Below, piece by piece: positions 1 to 6,644 of a stretch of 8,081 bases of DNA (positions within the stretch are counted from its first letter, which is position 1; every line of letters begins with the position of its first letter). The translations under genes were made by a program, and so were the position numbers. This stretch comes from Rickettsiales bacterium (GTDB lineage Bacteria; Pseudomonadota; Alphaproteobacteria; TMED127), in the NCBI GenBank assembly GCA_002711515.1, contig PARN01000021.1, positions 20,516 to 28,596 on the forward strand, read 5' to 3'. The notes below the pieces were generated by a model. That model saw only the letters and a list, made by a program, of their open reading frames with translations, did not search any database and was not told the origin of the DNA.

Positions 1-2
1 GA

Positions 3-314
3 TCATTTGGCTTTGATTTTAAAACTAAGAATAAAAGACTAATTGGAAAACTTGCTCAAAAATTATCTCAGATCCAGATAGAAGAAATTTTAACTAACTT
101 AAACTATTTGTATAATAAATTTCAATACGATAAAGATACTCCAATAATCCTTGCAGGTATTGGCCAAGATGTTTTATACAATAATATGAAGAAAAAATAT
201 AATGTATCCATGATCACCCAATACTTGCCTGGGAAAAACACAAAATTGAAACATGTGTCAAGCTATCATGCTCCCGCATTGTGTATTGCTAATTTACTTA
301 GAGATAGTCAGTGA
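3..314 (+). CDS. Hydantoinase/oxoprolinase-like C1-cofactor protein, MfnF-type (C-terminal fragment)
   Basis: The frame is open from the left edge, so the gene begins upstream and only about 103 C-terminal codons are visible; an in-window TTG at 108 is not a credible start. The end of the protein has the pattern of the hydantoinase-like family that co-occurs with H4MPT-linked C1 transfer: a hydrophobic strand running into Gly-X-Gly (IILAGIGQD) and, near the C terminus, HAPALCIANLL, which matches the family's APAVAVA-type helix. From memory, the archaeal member (MfnF) joins the furan diphosphate to glutamyl-tyramine in methanofuran synthesis. The MfnB- and MfnE-type genes on the opposite strand fit that role. 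Its TGA overlaps the convergent neighbour by 7 bp and no terminator is visible there. The assignment rests on a short fragment plus context, so it is moderate at best. Confidence 0.55.
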   Translation, partial: SFGFDFKTKNKRLIGKLAQKLSQIQIEEILTNLNYLYNKFQYDKDTPIILAGIGQDVLYNNMKKKYNVSMITQYLPGKNTKLKHVSSYHAPALCIANLLRDSQ

Positions 315-1018
315 ATTAGGGAGGATATTTCTTTCACTTTATTGTTAGAAACTTTTCCTATTCTATTATTATTTTCACAAACCCCTGATCTAAATCCTAT
401 AATTCTAGGATTTAATTTGCTTAGAATATTAAGATGCTTTAATTCAAGTTTTCCAGCTAATCCGACTTTAATTCCCAATTTTGTCGACTCTAAAATAAAA
501 TTATTCAATAAATTTTCATTACAAATTTCCAACAAATTTTTTGAATTTTTTTTGAATGTATCAAGTAAAATATATTTAAAGCCGAATGATAAAAATCTAT
601 CAAGATTATTGAAGGCCCATTCTTTAATTTTGGGAAAATCTACGAATATAACAGGTACCAGAGTTGTTTGAAGATTACATTGAAAGATAATTTTAAAAAT
701 TTTTTCTATCTTGTTCTCGTTATTTTCGAAAATCCCAAACTTGATAAAGTCTAAACCTAATTTGTCAAATGAATTTATTTTTTTTACAATTAGGTCATAG
801 TCTTTTAAGTCTCCAAGGGTGGCAGAAATTTTTGTTATTTTACCAAAATTTTTTACAACATTTTTAATATACTTAATTTTCCAAGCTCCCAAAGATCCTT
901 TTACAGGATCCTTCAAATCTAAGATATCAACAAATTCGATTTCAACATCTGAAATCTCTTCTGTTGATTGGAAACTTATGAGAAGTTTAGGTTTTTTATT
1001 TCTTTTTATTAATTTCAT
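308..1018 (-). CDS. mfnB: MfnB-type (5-formylfuran-3-yl)methyl phosphate synthase (DUF556)
   Basis: The product is 236 aa from the ATG at 1018; an in-frame TTG at 1024 would add two residues, and neither start has a clear Shine-Dalgarno. Archaeal MfnB condenses two glyceraldehyde-3-phosphates into the furan precursor of methanofuran, by a TIM-barrel with Schiff-base lysine chemistry. Family landmarks are in order: DLKDPVKGSLGA (34-45, lysine 36), DFIKFGIF (90-97, lysine 93), LLDTFKK (151-157, lysine 157), then GLAGKLELKHL and the C-terminal GFRSGVCE strand. The three lysines line up with those I recall as catalytic in the Methanocaldococcus enzyme. It is the last gene of the six-gene operon, starting inside the DUF447 gene (23-bp overlap) and ending over the stop of the convergent gene. 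In bacteria the product would feed methylofuran, the cofactor of the formyltransferase/hydrolase complex; this is inferred from family and context. Confidence 0.85.
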   Translation of the reverse strand: MKLIKRNKKPKLLISFQSTEEISDVEIEFVDILDLKDPVKGSLGAWKIKYIKNVVKNFGKITKISATLGDLKDYDLIVKKINSFDKLGLDFIKFGIFENNENKIEKIFKIIFQCNLQTTLVPVIFVDFPKIKEWAFNNLDRFLSFGFKYILLDTFKKNSKNLLEICNENLLNNFILESTKLGIKVGLAGKLELKHLNILSKLNPRIIGFRSGVCENNNRIGKVSNNKVKEISSLIH

Positions 1019-1556
1019 TTTCAATATGTTTGTTCAATTTCAACCACAATTCTTTTTCGATTCTCCCACCTGTTTTATCAATTGGTTTTGAAAGATAATC
1101 TAATTCTTTTTTGAGAATTTTGTTATCGATCATATTTATCCTTGTAGCAAGAATGCAAGCCTCAATTAATGCAAATTGTGCCCTATTAAGACCCTCAAAT
1201 CTATTATGATTTTTACTATTGATAATTTCACATTTAAAGGTTGGACGAATTTTATTTTTTTGTATCTCTTTCACCACAACTTCATCATGAGAAATTGAAT
1301 CCTCTAAAAAAAAACCTGAAAGATATTTACATTTTTTTTTTTTAAATTCCTTTTTGCCTAAAATACAATTAACAAAAAATAATGCGTTATTTGTGTAATT
1401 GATAACAGCACAATTAGTTGCCTCAATATTTTCAAGAGTTTTTGATGGAATGTATGGTGAAATATAAATTAAATTTGATTTTTTTTTTATTCCAAAAGGA
1501 GCAAAGTTAACTTTACCTTTTTTATCTGTTGTTGAGATAATAGTTTCAAAAATCAT
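996..1556 (-). CDS. DUF447 family protein linked to H4MPT/methanofuran metabolism
   Basis: This 186-aa protein has the DUF447 hallmarks: an N-terminal ETIIST segment followed by G14-K-V-N-F-A-P-F-G22, which resembles a flavin-reductase-like split barrel, then RAQFALIEACILATR (125-139) and KTGGRIEKE (161-169) in the helical C-terminal part. The family occurs in methanogens and H4MPT-using methylotrophs. Its biochemical role is, to my knowledge, not settled, so I give no reaction. The start ATG overlaps the stop of the upstream DHPS-like gene in an ATGA (4 bp), typical of translational re-initiation, and no Shine-Dalgarno is needed or seen. A run of 12 A on the coding strand (1332-1343), encoding consecutive lysines, lies in the middle of the gene. 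The reading frame is intact across it. Confidence 0.82.
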   Translation of the reverse strand: MIFETIISTTDKKGKVNFAPFGIKKKSNLIYISPYIPSKTLENIEATNCAVINYTNNALFFVNCILGKKEFKKKKCKYLSGFFLEDSISHDEVVVKEIQKNKIRPTFKCEIINSKNHNRFEGLNRAQFALIEACILATRINMIDNKILKKELDYLSKPIDKTGGRIEKELWLKLNKHIENEINKKK

Positions 1557-2935
1557 CTTGTTTTTTGAGTTATTTTTAAATCTGGTCTTTTGGAAAAATC
1601 AATTTCTTGTTTTTCATTTGCAACCCCCCATTGAAGCTCATTATCCTGATCATAATTTTTTCCTAGCTGAAAAGCTATTTGTGCTCTTGCTAGTTCAATT
1701 CCTAAATAAAAAGCATGGCTTGCATCATCTTTTACATCTAGTTGCTCATAAAAATCATAGGGATCAAAACCAATTTTACTCATTTTAGAATTAAAAACAT
1801 TAATTCCATTTTCACCTAGAATAATTCTGAAGTTTTTATCTTTGACAAGAGATTTAATTTCATCGATCTCTTTTTCTGATTTTCTACTTAGTTTTCTGGT
1901 CGACATACACATTAGCGAGTCATCCACTCTAAAGGGAAGCCTCTGATTAAGTTTAGCAAAGTGCATTATTTTTCTCGCTGCATCTGTCTCAGCTATTGAA
2001 TTTTTACAATGTCCACTTACCTGAACAACTAAAACTGCATTGATTGAAAGTTCAGAAACAAGTCCCATCAAAATTGCATTCACTCCTGCTGAATCAGAAT
2101 CAGTTAATTCAGTTAGGTTGCCAGTACCCATGAATATTTTTATATCACTAAACATCTTTCTCAAATTGGCGTAGCGTAAAATAGATTCAGTGAAACCATA
2201 GTGTATGGGATCAAGTATGGGATCAGCATAAAAATCAACTTTTTTATCGATAAATATTTTTATTATTCTTTCCAATGACTTCAAATCACCCGGGGAAGAC
2301 GGAATAAGGATTGGTATTGAATTTAGTTTATCTAAGATATTGATGTTTTTTTCACTTATGCTCAAAATATAGTCAGCACCAGCTTTGCTTCCTCTAATTA
2401 ATTCTTCATTATTGGCAGAGTCGACTGAAACTTTGCATCCTATCGACTTTATTGCTTTAATTGTATCTTCTAGGTGAGAAAAATTTGTATCCGGCATGCA
2501 CCCCAAATCAATTACATTTGCTCCATTTTTAATGTATAATTTTGATATTTTAAGTATTTCTTCAGTACTTAAAATAGCTGCATCAACAATCTCTGCAAAT
2601 ATATCACATGAATAATCCTCTAATTTTTCTTTAGGAGATTTTAAACCAAAATAATCAGGTAGATTTGATATATCATCTGGTCCTCGTTCAACTGGGACGT
2701 TAAAAAAATTGCTAAGTTTGTCTAGATCTCCTCTAAATTTTCCTGGAACTATAATTCTATCAAAATGGTGATCTTTAGATAAACGTCGCATTATAATACT
2801 TTCTGACATTAGTGCGGCAACATTTACCCCGATTTGATTTATTTTATATTTGAATTCAGGCTTCATTGAACTCAGTATTCTTTTCAGCTGCCTTTCAGCC
2901 AACTTTCCCGTCAGGAATAAAATTTTTTCAGACAT
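1553..2935 (-). CDS. Dihydropteroate-synthase-related protein of H4MPT biosynthesis
   Basis: The product is 460 aa, far longer than ordinary FolP (about 280), and has the three-part layout of the archaeal-type DHPS-related family. Residues 1 to about 100 are a family-specific N-terminal domain (KILFLTGKLAE, IIVPGKFRGDL, VERGPDDISNLP). The pterin-binding TIM barrel follows, with GANVIDLGC (138-146), KVSVDSAN (168-175), DPILDPIHYGF (238-248) and MGTGNLTELTDSDSAGVN (269-286). The C-terminal domain starts near 320. By analogy with DHPS it may join the pterin to the ribofuranosyl-aminobenzene unit of methanopterin, but this is inference and the bacterial protein's reaction is not certain to me. 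It overlaps the flavoprotein gene upstream by 25 bp and the DUF447 gene downstream by 4 bp. The ATG at 2935 has a weak purine-rich stretch before it. Confidence 0.85.
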   Translation of the reverse strand: MSEKILFLTGKLAERQLKRILSSMKPEFKYKINQIGVNVAALMSESIIMRRLSKDHHFDRIIVPGKFRGDLDKLSNFFNVPVERGPDDISNLPDYFGLKSPKEKLEDYSCDIFAEIVDAAILSTEEILKISKLYIKNGANVIDLGCMPDTNFSHLEDTIKAIKSIGCKVSVDSANNEELIRGSKAGADYILSISEKNINILDKLNSIPILIPSSPGDLKSLERIIKIFIDKKVDFYADPILDPIHYGFTESILRYANLRKMFSDIKIFMGTGNLTELTDSDSAGVNAILMGLVSELSINAVLVVQVSGHCKNSIAETDAARKIMHFAKLNQRLPFRVDDSLMCMSTRKLSRKSEKEIDEIKSLVKDKNFRIILGENGINVFNSKMSKIGFDPYDFYEQLDVKDDASHAFYLGIELARAQIAFQLGKNYDQDNELQWGVANEKQEIDFSKRPDLKITQKTR

Positions 2936-3462
2936 TGTATTCTTTCTTCTATTTTTTTTCTTAACTCAGCAAAACTTAAAGCTACACTTGTATCTTCAAA
3001 CTTTTTTAATTTCTCAACATTTTCAAGATCAATCTTTCTGGGGAAAACATCAACTTCACCTCCTGGAGCCATAGTTTTTAGTTCTGGTGCCGTGTCACAT
3101 GGAAAATAGATACATTTGACCCGACACTTACCAGCTTGTGCAAAAATATTTGTAGCTAGGTTATCAGATATCCCATATACACATTTTGCTACTGTATTAC
3201 TGGAAGTAGGAGCCATGACCAATGTGTGATAACAATTATTGTAAAATCTTCCCACAGAGACAGAGCTTGATGAATTGTCTTTGTAAATTTTAATTTCTGC
3301 TGATATTTTTCCTTTTTTTTTGTACATAATCAATACTTCTTCAGCGGCTTTAGATACAAATAGATCAATATTTTTAATTTTATTTATTAATTCAATTGTT
3401 TCATTAAAAAAATGACCAGAACCTGTCAGAACCCAGGCCCATCTTTTTTTTTCTTTTTTCAT
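2911..3462 (-). CDS. Archaeal-type flavoprotein, AfpA/DmrB family, probable dihydromethanopterin reductase
   Basis: This 183-aa protein belongs to the UbiX/HFCD-like flavoprotein superfamily, in the branch shared by methanogens and methylotrophs. Visible signatures are VLTGSGHF (11-18, FMN phosphate loop), SKAAEEVL (37-44), LVMAPTSSNTVAKCVYGISD (81-100) and LATNIFAQAGKCRVKC (102-117). FPCDTAP (120-126) and APGGEVDVFPRKIDLEN (132-148) complete the set. The methanogen homologue DmrB reduces dihydromethanopterin with FMN, the last step of H4MPT synthesis. Methylobacterium uses an unrelated enzyme (DmrA) instead, so this gene would fill that role here; that assignment is inferred, with the flavoprotein family itself clear. 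The cysteines at 94, 113, 117 and 122 are notable but not a recognised cluster motif. Its ATG overlaps the kinase stop by 4 bp, and its 3' end overlaps the DHPS-like gene by 25 bp. Confidence 0.85.
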   Translation of the reverse strand: MKKEKKRWAWVLTGSGHFFNETIELINKIKNIDLFVSKAAEEVLIMYKKKGKISAEIKIYKDNSSSSVSVGRFYNNCYHTLVMAPTSSNTVAKCVYGISDNLATNIFAQAGKCRVKCIYFPCDTAPELKTMAPGGEVDVFPRKIDLENVEKLKKFEDTSVALSFAELRKKIEERIQCLKKFYS

Positions 3463-4064
3463 ATCAATATCTCATTGAAGTTAGAAATACATTTATTCCA
3501 ATCTTGATATTTCTTCATAACAGAAATAATCTCTGGGCCAATAATTTTAAGGTTTTTTTTTCCAAATAAATAGTATTTTAGATTTCTATCTAATATTTCT
3601 TTTTTTTGTAATTCAAAAAGATTATAAGTTCTTTGTGTAGAAAGCTCTAATGATTTTATAAAAAGCACTCCTTCTGCATTTGTTTTCCCATACAACCATG
3701 CTGCAACCGAGTCAGAGGTTGATTCCCAATTCTTTTTAAATTTTTTACAGAAAATTAACTCTTGGCTGGGAAGCCAGATATTAATTTTCCTATCTTGAAT
3801 TTTATTAGAGTCTGATATTAAGTTAAATTTTTTTTTTTTTTCCTTGATTAAATAACCAAAAATCTCCGTTGCTTTTAGTGCTAGATGATTGCCCGTTTCT
3901 TCAGACATATCAGTTGAATGAAAGATATCTCGAATCGAATCAGAAATGCAACCTCCTCCTGTAACTATTACAATTGTTTGATTAACAAATTTTTCAATGA
4001 GAGATAGCATAGTGTCCAGCTGGCTATTTTTAATCCAACTACCACCTATTTTCAAAATCCACAT
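3459..4064 (-). CDS. Amino-acid-kinase-fold protein, MfnE-like
   Basis: The product is 201 aa with the aspartate/glutamate/uridylate kinase fold in a short form: N-terminal WILKIGGS (2-9) for phosphate binding, the glycine-rich IVIVTGGG (31-38), and W-X-X-T-S-D-S-V-A-A-W (113-123) before a GVLFIKS strand (132-138). Archaeal MfnE, of the same fold, phosphorylates aminomethylfuran phosphate to the diphosphate in methanofuran synthesis. A kinase of this type is a regular member of bacterial H4MPT gene islands, and MfnB- and MfnF-like genes lie nearby, so the same role is likely, though not proven. The coding strand has a 14-A run (3828-3841) read as lysines 76-79, a possible slippage site, with an intact frame. 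It starts 9 bp after the FolB-like stop, without a Shine-Dalgarno, and ends in a 4-bp ATGA overlap with the flavoprotein gene. Confidence 0.78.
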   Translation of the reverse strand: MWILKIGGSWIKNSQLDTMLSLIEKFVNQTIVIVTGGGCISDSIRDIFHSTDMSEETGNHLALKATEIFGYLIKEKKKKFNLISDSNKIQDRKINIWLPSQELIFCKKFKKNWESTSDSVAAWLYGKTNAEGVLFIKSLELSTQRTYNLFELQKKEILDRNLKYYLFGKKNLKIIGPEIISVMKKYQDWNKCISNFNEILI

Positions 4065-4073
4065 AGAAAATGG

Positions 4074-4565
4074 TTATTTTTTTAATCTGGATATATTTTT
4101 TGAGTTATTTATTGAATTATCATTATTAGGTCTGTTCCTAATAATTTGAATTCCAACACTTTTTGTTTCTTTGAAAACTTCCAACTTTTCAAGTTTTAAG
4201 TTGACGCTTAAAATACGTTTATCATCAAAACAAAGATCAAAAATTTTCTCAGCTAGAGTTTCAAGTAAATCAATATGACCATTTTTAAGTAGTTTTTTTA
4301 TTTTATCAATAATGACCTCGTAAGAAATAAAATTTTCAATATCTGCATGAACTTCAGAAATATTATCTTTTGCTTCTAACTCCATAGACAAAGATATTTT
4401 TTGTTTTTTTTTCTTTTCGAAATCATGAATTCCTATTGAAGCTTTTAATACTAATTCATTGATCAATATTTTATAATTTTTCTTATTTGAAATATTATTT
4501 TTTAAATCTGGAGGCACCCATGAACCTGTCGAGATAATTGATATGTTGTTGACTTTATTCTTCAT
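4074..4565 (-). CDS. FolB-like dihydroneopterin aldolase, first gene of the cofactor operon
   Basis: From the ATG at 4565 this gives 163 aa. FolB cleaves dihydroneopterin to 6-hydroxymethyl-dihydropterin and glycolaldehyde, a step common to folate and methanopterin. The core motifs are present: LKASIGIHDFEKK with E50 (catalytic-site glutamate position), SYEVIIDKI with Y82, LLETLAEKI with E102, and KLEKLEVFK with K127 where the catalytic lysine belongs (usual K-P is K-L here). Given its place in the operon it probably serves H4MPT rather than folate; that is inference. There is an unusual N-terminal extension of about 33 residues. A TTG at 4466 would give a typical-length protein of 130 aa but has no ribosome binding site. 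Starts further upstream (up to 4841) would run into the divergent gene and are rejected. About 30 polar C-terminal residues follow the fold. Confidence 0.78.
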   Translation of the reverse strand: MKNKVNNISIISTGSWVPPDLKNNISNKKNYKILINELVLKASIGIHDFEKKKKQKISLSMELEAKDNISEVHADIENFISYEVIIDKIKKLLKNGHIDLLETLAEKIFDLCFDDKRILSVNLKLEKLEVFKETKSVGIQIIRNRPNNDNSINNSKNISRLKK

Positions 4566-4617
4566 AAAATTAAATGATAGTTGAAAATTTATAAAATTTA
4601 AACCATAAATATAACGT
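4566..4617. promoter_or_regulatory. Divergent intergenic region, 52 bp
   Basis: This is the only gap between the six-gene cofactor operon (minus) and the two-gene exported-protein operon (plus), so promoters for both should lie here or inside the flanking genes. On the + strand TTGAAA at 4581-4586 is followed after 17 bp by CATAAA (4604-4609), a weak pair that would place the start of transcription almost at the ATG (4618), implying a leaderless or near-leaderless message. No Shine-Dalgarno precedes that ATG. No convincing pair is seen on the minus strand. The location is certain; the exact elements are not. Confidence 0.4.
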
Positions 4618-5448
4618 ATGAATTTAATAAGTAAAATTACATTTTTTTTTCGGCAATGTCTTCTGCTAGCTTTGATTTTATTTCTGACAGATTCTAATCT
4701 TCTTGCAGAACCAACTAATGATCTAGAAAACGATTTTTCTAAGGCTGAGAATGCTGAAGAAAAAAGAGCAAAATGGGGTACCGAAGAATTTAAAGCAGAA
4801 TTAATTAAAGAAATGTCCTCTGCTAATATTGCTTTGTTCATTAATGAGCATCTTCAGTCAATTAAGGAACCGTCTAGACTTTATTATAAATTTAAAAAAG
4901 AATCCTCCAGAGAAGATAACTTTATTGGTAATGTTGTCCTAAATGTTGTTAAAGTTGATGATGATAATACCAAACATATTACATTTAGATATTTAAAAGG
5001 AAGAAATAAGGTTAGATTTCCTCCACAGATAGGTGCCAAAGGTAATCCTATATTTATGCTTTTTTTTGAGAGAGACTCAAGAGATATGCAAAGATTAACA
5101 GGTGGCAATGCTCTATTTTTTAGAAGCCGAATTAGGCATACAATTGCAGCAACTGACGTAAAGGATGTCCAATTTGAATTCAATGGTAAAAACTATAAAG
5201 GTCAAGAAATATCCTTTCAACCATTTTTAAAAACTGAGCTGAAAAGAAGAGTTTCAAGATACAAAACAAAAAAATTTGTTGTAACCATGAGTAACGATAT
5301 TCCTGGGTTTATTTTCAAAATAGAAACTTTTATCAAAGACTTGGAAGATCCAGACGACATGGTTGTAGAAAAACTAGTTTTTCAGGGCATAAGGACAAAT
5401 AAAGAATTAAGAGAAAAATATAAAAAAAGTAAAAAAGGAGACACTTAA
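4618..5448 (+). CDS. Exported protein of unknown function (276 aa)
   Basis: I do not recognise this family with confidence. A Sec signal peptide is clear: basic start with K6 and R12, a hydrophobic core (about 14-23) and likely cleavage at LLA-EP after residue 30. The mature part of about 246 residues begins with a charged, probably helical stretch (about 31-75). A strand-rich region follows, with FRYLKGRNKVRFPPQIG, a MLFFERDSRDMQRLTGG segment, ALFFRSRIRHTIA, and a C-terminal block ending in a lysine-rich tail. It has no mature cysteines and no lipobox, so it is a soluble periplasmic protein or a peripheral envelope protein. The start has no Shine-Dalgarno, but the signal peptide supports it. 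Its TAA is immediately followed by the ATG of the next exported protein, so the two are probably co-expressed. The nearby SoxYZ-like and xoxF genes suggest, without proof, a role in methanol oxidation. Confidence 0.85.
   Translation: MNLISKITFFFRQCLLLALILFLTDSNLLAEPTNDLENDFSKAENAEEKRAKWGTEEFKAELIKEMSSANIALFINEHLQSIKEPSRLYYKFKKESSREDNFIGNVVLNVVKVDDDNTKHITFRYLKGRNKVRFPPQIGAKGNPIFMLFFERDSRDMQRLTGGNALFFRSRIRHTIAATDVKDVQFEFNGKNYKGQEISFQPFLKTELKRRVSRYKTKKFVVTMSNDIPGFIFKIETFIKDLEDPDDMVVEKLVFQGIRTNKELREKYKKSKKGDT
5435..5440 (+). promoter_or_regulatory. Strong ribosome binding site for the 111-aa protein
   Basis: AAGGAG lies within the last codons of the preceding gene, 8 nt before the ATG at 5449. 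It is one of only two strong Shine-Dalgarno sequences in the window (the other precedes xoxF), suggesting this small protein is made in greater amounts than its upstream partner. Confidence 0.75.
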
Positions 5449-5784
5449 ATGATTAAAAAAATTTTTCTTGCTCTATACTTGTGTTTAATGTTTTCGGAAG
5501 CTAAGGCAGAAAACGATTTCCCCACACTGGCTAGATCCGAATTTGTATTCGCATGTATGAGTTCAAATGAAACAAACAGGGACTTTATGGCAAAATGCTC
5601 TTGTGCAGTTGATGAGATAGCAAAAAGGATTAGCTATGAAGAATATGCTCAAGCTGAAGCTATTGCAAGACTTTGGGAAGGCGGAAGTCCTAGAGAAGAA
5701 GCTTTTAAAAGTGTAGGTTTATCGAAAGATAGAATGCAAAAATTGTTTAGAGCTCAAGCTGCTTCAGAGCTTGAATGTTTTTAA
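5449..5784 (+). CDS. Small exported four-cysteine protein of unknown function (111 aa)
   Basis: This family is not recognised. A short Sec signal peptide (MIKKIFLALYLCLMF, cleavage likely at AKA-EN after residue 20) leaves a mature protein of about 91 residues. It is mostly helical and acidic/alanine-rich, with cysteines at 36, 50, 52 and 110. The C-X13-C-X-C arrangement plus a cysteine next to the C terminus suggests two disulfides, or one disulfide plus a reactive thiol. There is no CXXCH, so it is not a cytochrome. It starts directly after the preceding stop (TAAATG) behind a good Shine-Dalgarno. Its TAA shares the tetranucleotide TTAA with the stop of the convergent SoxYZ-like gene. A thiol protein beside a SoxYZ-like carrier, whose active part is a single cysteine, makes a functional link worth testing, but this is inference. 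Confidence 0.85.
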   Translation: MIKKIFLALYLCLMFSEAKAENDFPTLARSEFVFACMSSNETNRDFMAKCSCAVDEIAKRISYEEYAQAEAIARLWEGGSPREEAFKSVGLSKDRMQKLFRAQAASELECF

Positions 5785-6614
5785 TAATTCTTTGATATAA
5801 TTTCCGAAGATGAAAAGGTTTGTGAAAAGCTTAAACCATCACTATCTTTAACGAGAACATTCAAAGGGCCACCTGAATCCAGATAATGAAATGTAAACGT
5901 CGGATCTTCTGAAAGAGATATGTCAGGACTTGCTTCAAATATTATTTGGTTGTCTTGCTCGACTTTAACATAATTAACAAAGTGTGCTGGAATCTCTGCC
6001 CTTGTAAGTTGATTAAACTGAAGGCCAGAGTAATTTGGATGACTTATTAGAAATTTGGCTTTATTTAAGTCTCCCTTAGAACCTGATTGAATAAATTTCA
6101 TCTTCATTTTTCCTAATCTAGCCATTACTGAATCCATGTCAGCAAGACTTGGGGCTGAGCAACCGCCTGCTGCTTTGACATAATTTGAAACCATGTATAC
6201 TTCATTATTATTCATTTCAACTATGGCCCTAACATACGTGTATTTGTCAATTCTAATTCTAGTTGTGAATGAAGGATCACCAGATTTAGGGGAAAAATTG
6301 AATTTACCAACTAATGGAGAAGGATTTTCATCAATTACCAAAGACAAAGATTTTACGTATGAATCTTTAGTTTGTTTAATTTTGAAGTTAACTGATATGG
6401 GGACAATGGCTGCATCAAGGGCTCTATAAGGAGTATCCAATGAAAATAAATGTGAACCATCCTTTATATTGTAACCCTCAAATAAAAAGTCTTTAAGGTC
6501 AGTATTCCAAGTAATTGGTTCAGGTGGATTCGATTTTGCATGCGCAAAATTTAATGGAATTATTAGCATACTAATAATAACCATTATGAATTTGATGCAA
6601 TTTCTATATTCCAT
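5781..6614 (-). CDS. Exported SoxY-SoxZ fusion, quinoprotein-dehydrogenase-associated carrier
   Basis: The product is 277 aa. The signal peptide ends at AHA-KS (after residue 26). Residues about 30-160 are SoxY-like, an immunoglobulin-type fold (PISVNFKIKQ, YVRAIVEMNN) ending in a flexible KAAGGCSAP arm with C152 in the position of the SoxY substrate-carrying cysteine; stand-alone SoxY has GGCGG at its C terminus. Residues about 168-277 are SoxZ-like, with ISHPNYSGLQ and the TRAEIPAHFV strand. In sulfur oxidation SoxYZ carries intermediates on that cysteine. This fused family instead accompanies PQQ dehydrogenases in organisms without Sox enzymes, and its cargo is unknown to me. The divergent xoxF gene fits that association. 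No Shine-Dalgarno is seen at the ATG; an internal Met11 is a possible alternative start. The gene ends in a 4-bp overlap with the 111-aa gene. Confidence 0.88.
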   Translation of the reverse strand: MEYRNCIKFIMVIISMLIIPLNFAHAKSNPPEPITWNTDLKDFLFEGYNIKDGSHLFSLDTPYRALDAAIVPISVNFKIKQTKDSYVKSLSLVIDENPSPLVGKFNFSPKSGDPSFTTRIRIDKYTYVRAIVEMNNNEVYMVSNYVKAAGGCSAPSLADMDSVMARLGKMKMKFIQSGSKGDLNKAKFLISHPNYSGLQFNQLTRAEIPAHFVNYVKVEQDNQIIFEASPDISLSEDPTFTFHYLDSGGPLNVLVKDSDGLSFSQTFSSSEIISKNY

Positions 6615-6644
6615 TTATTTAATATAGTTAAAAATTAACAAATA

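Noticed and set aside
342..671. Plus-strand open frame opposite the MfnB-type gene
   Set aside because: It is a shadow of a clear family member on the other strand. The same applies to the frames at 819-1091, 1558-1788, 2850-3074, 4884-5183 and 6193-6429, which have no family motifs or ribosome binding sites.
3828..3841. Frameshift in the kinase gene at the 14-A run
   Set aside because: The frame continues into conserved family motifs on both sides (GGG loop and TSDSVA), so the gene is intact as sequenced.
4566..4841. Upstream extension of the FolB-like frame to a start at 4841 (255 aa)
   Set aside because: It would run antisense through the signal peptide and N-terminal part of the divergent exported protein, and the added residues show no FolB similarity; the ATG at 4565 or the TTG at 4466 is more credible.
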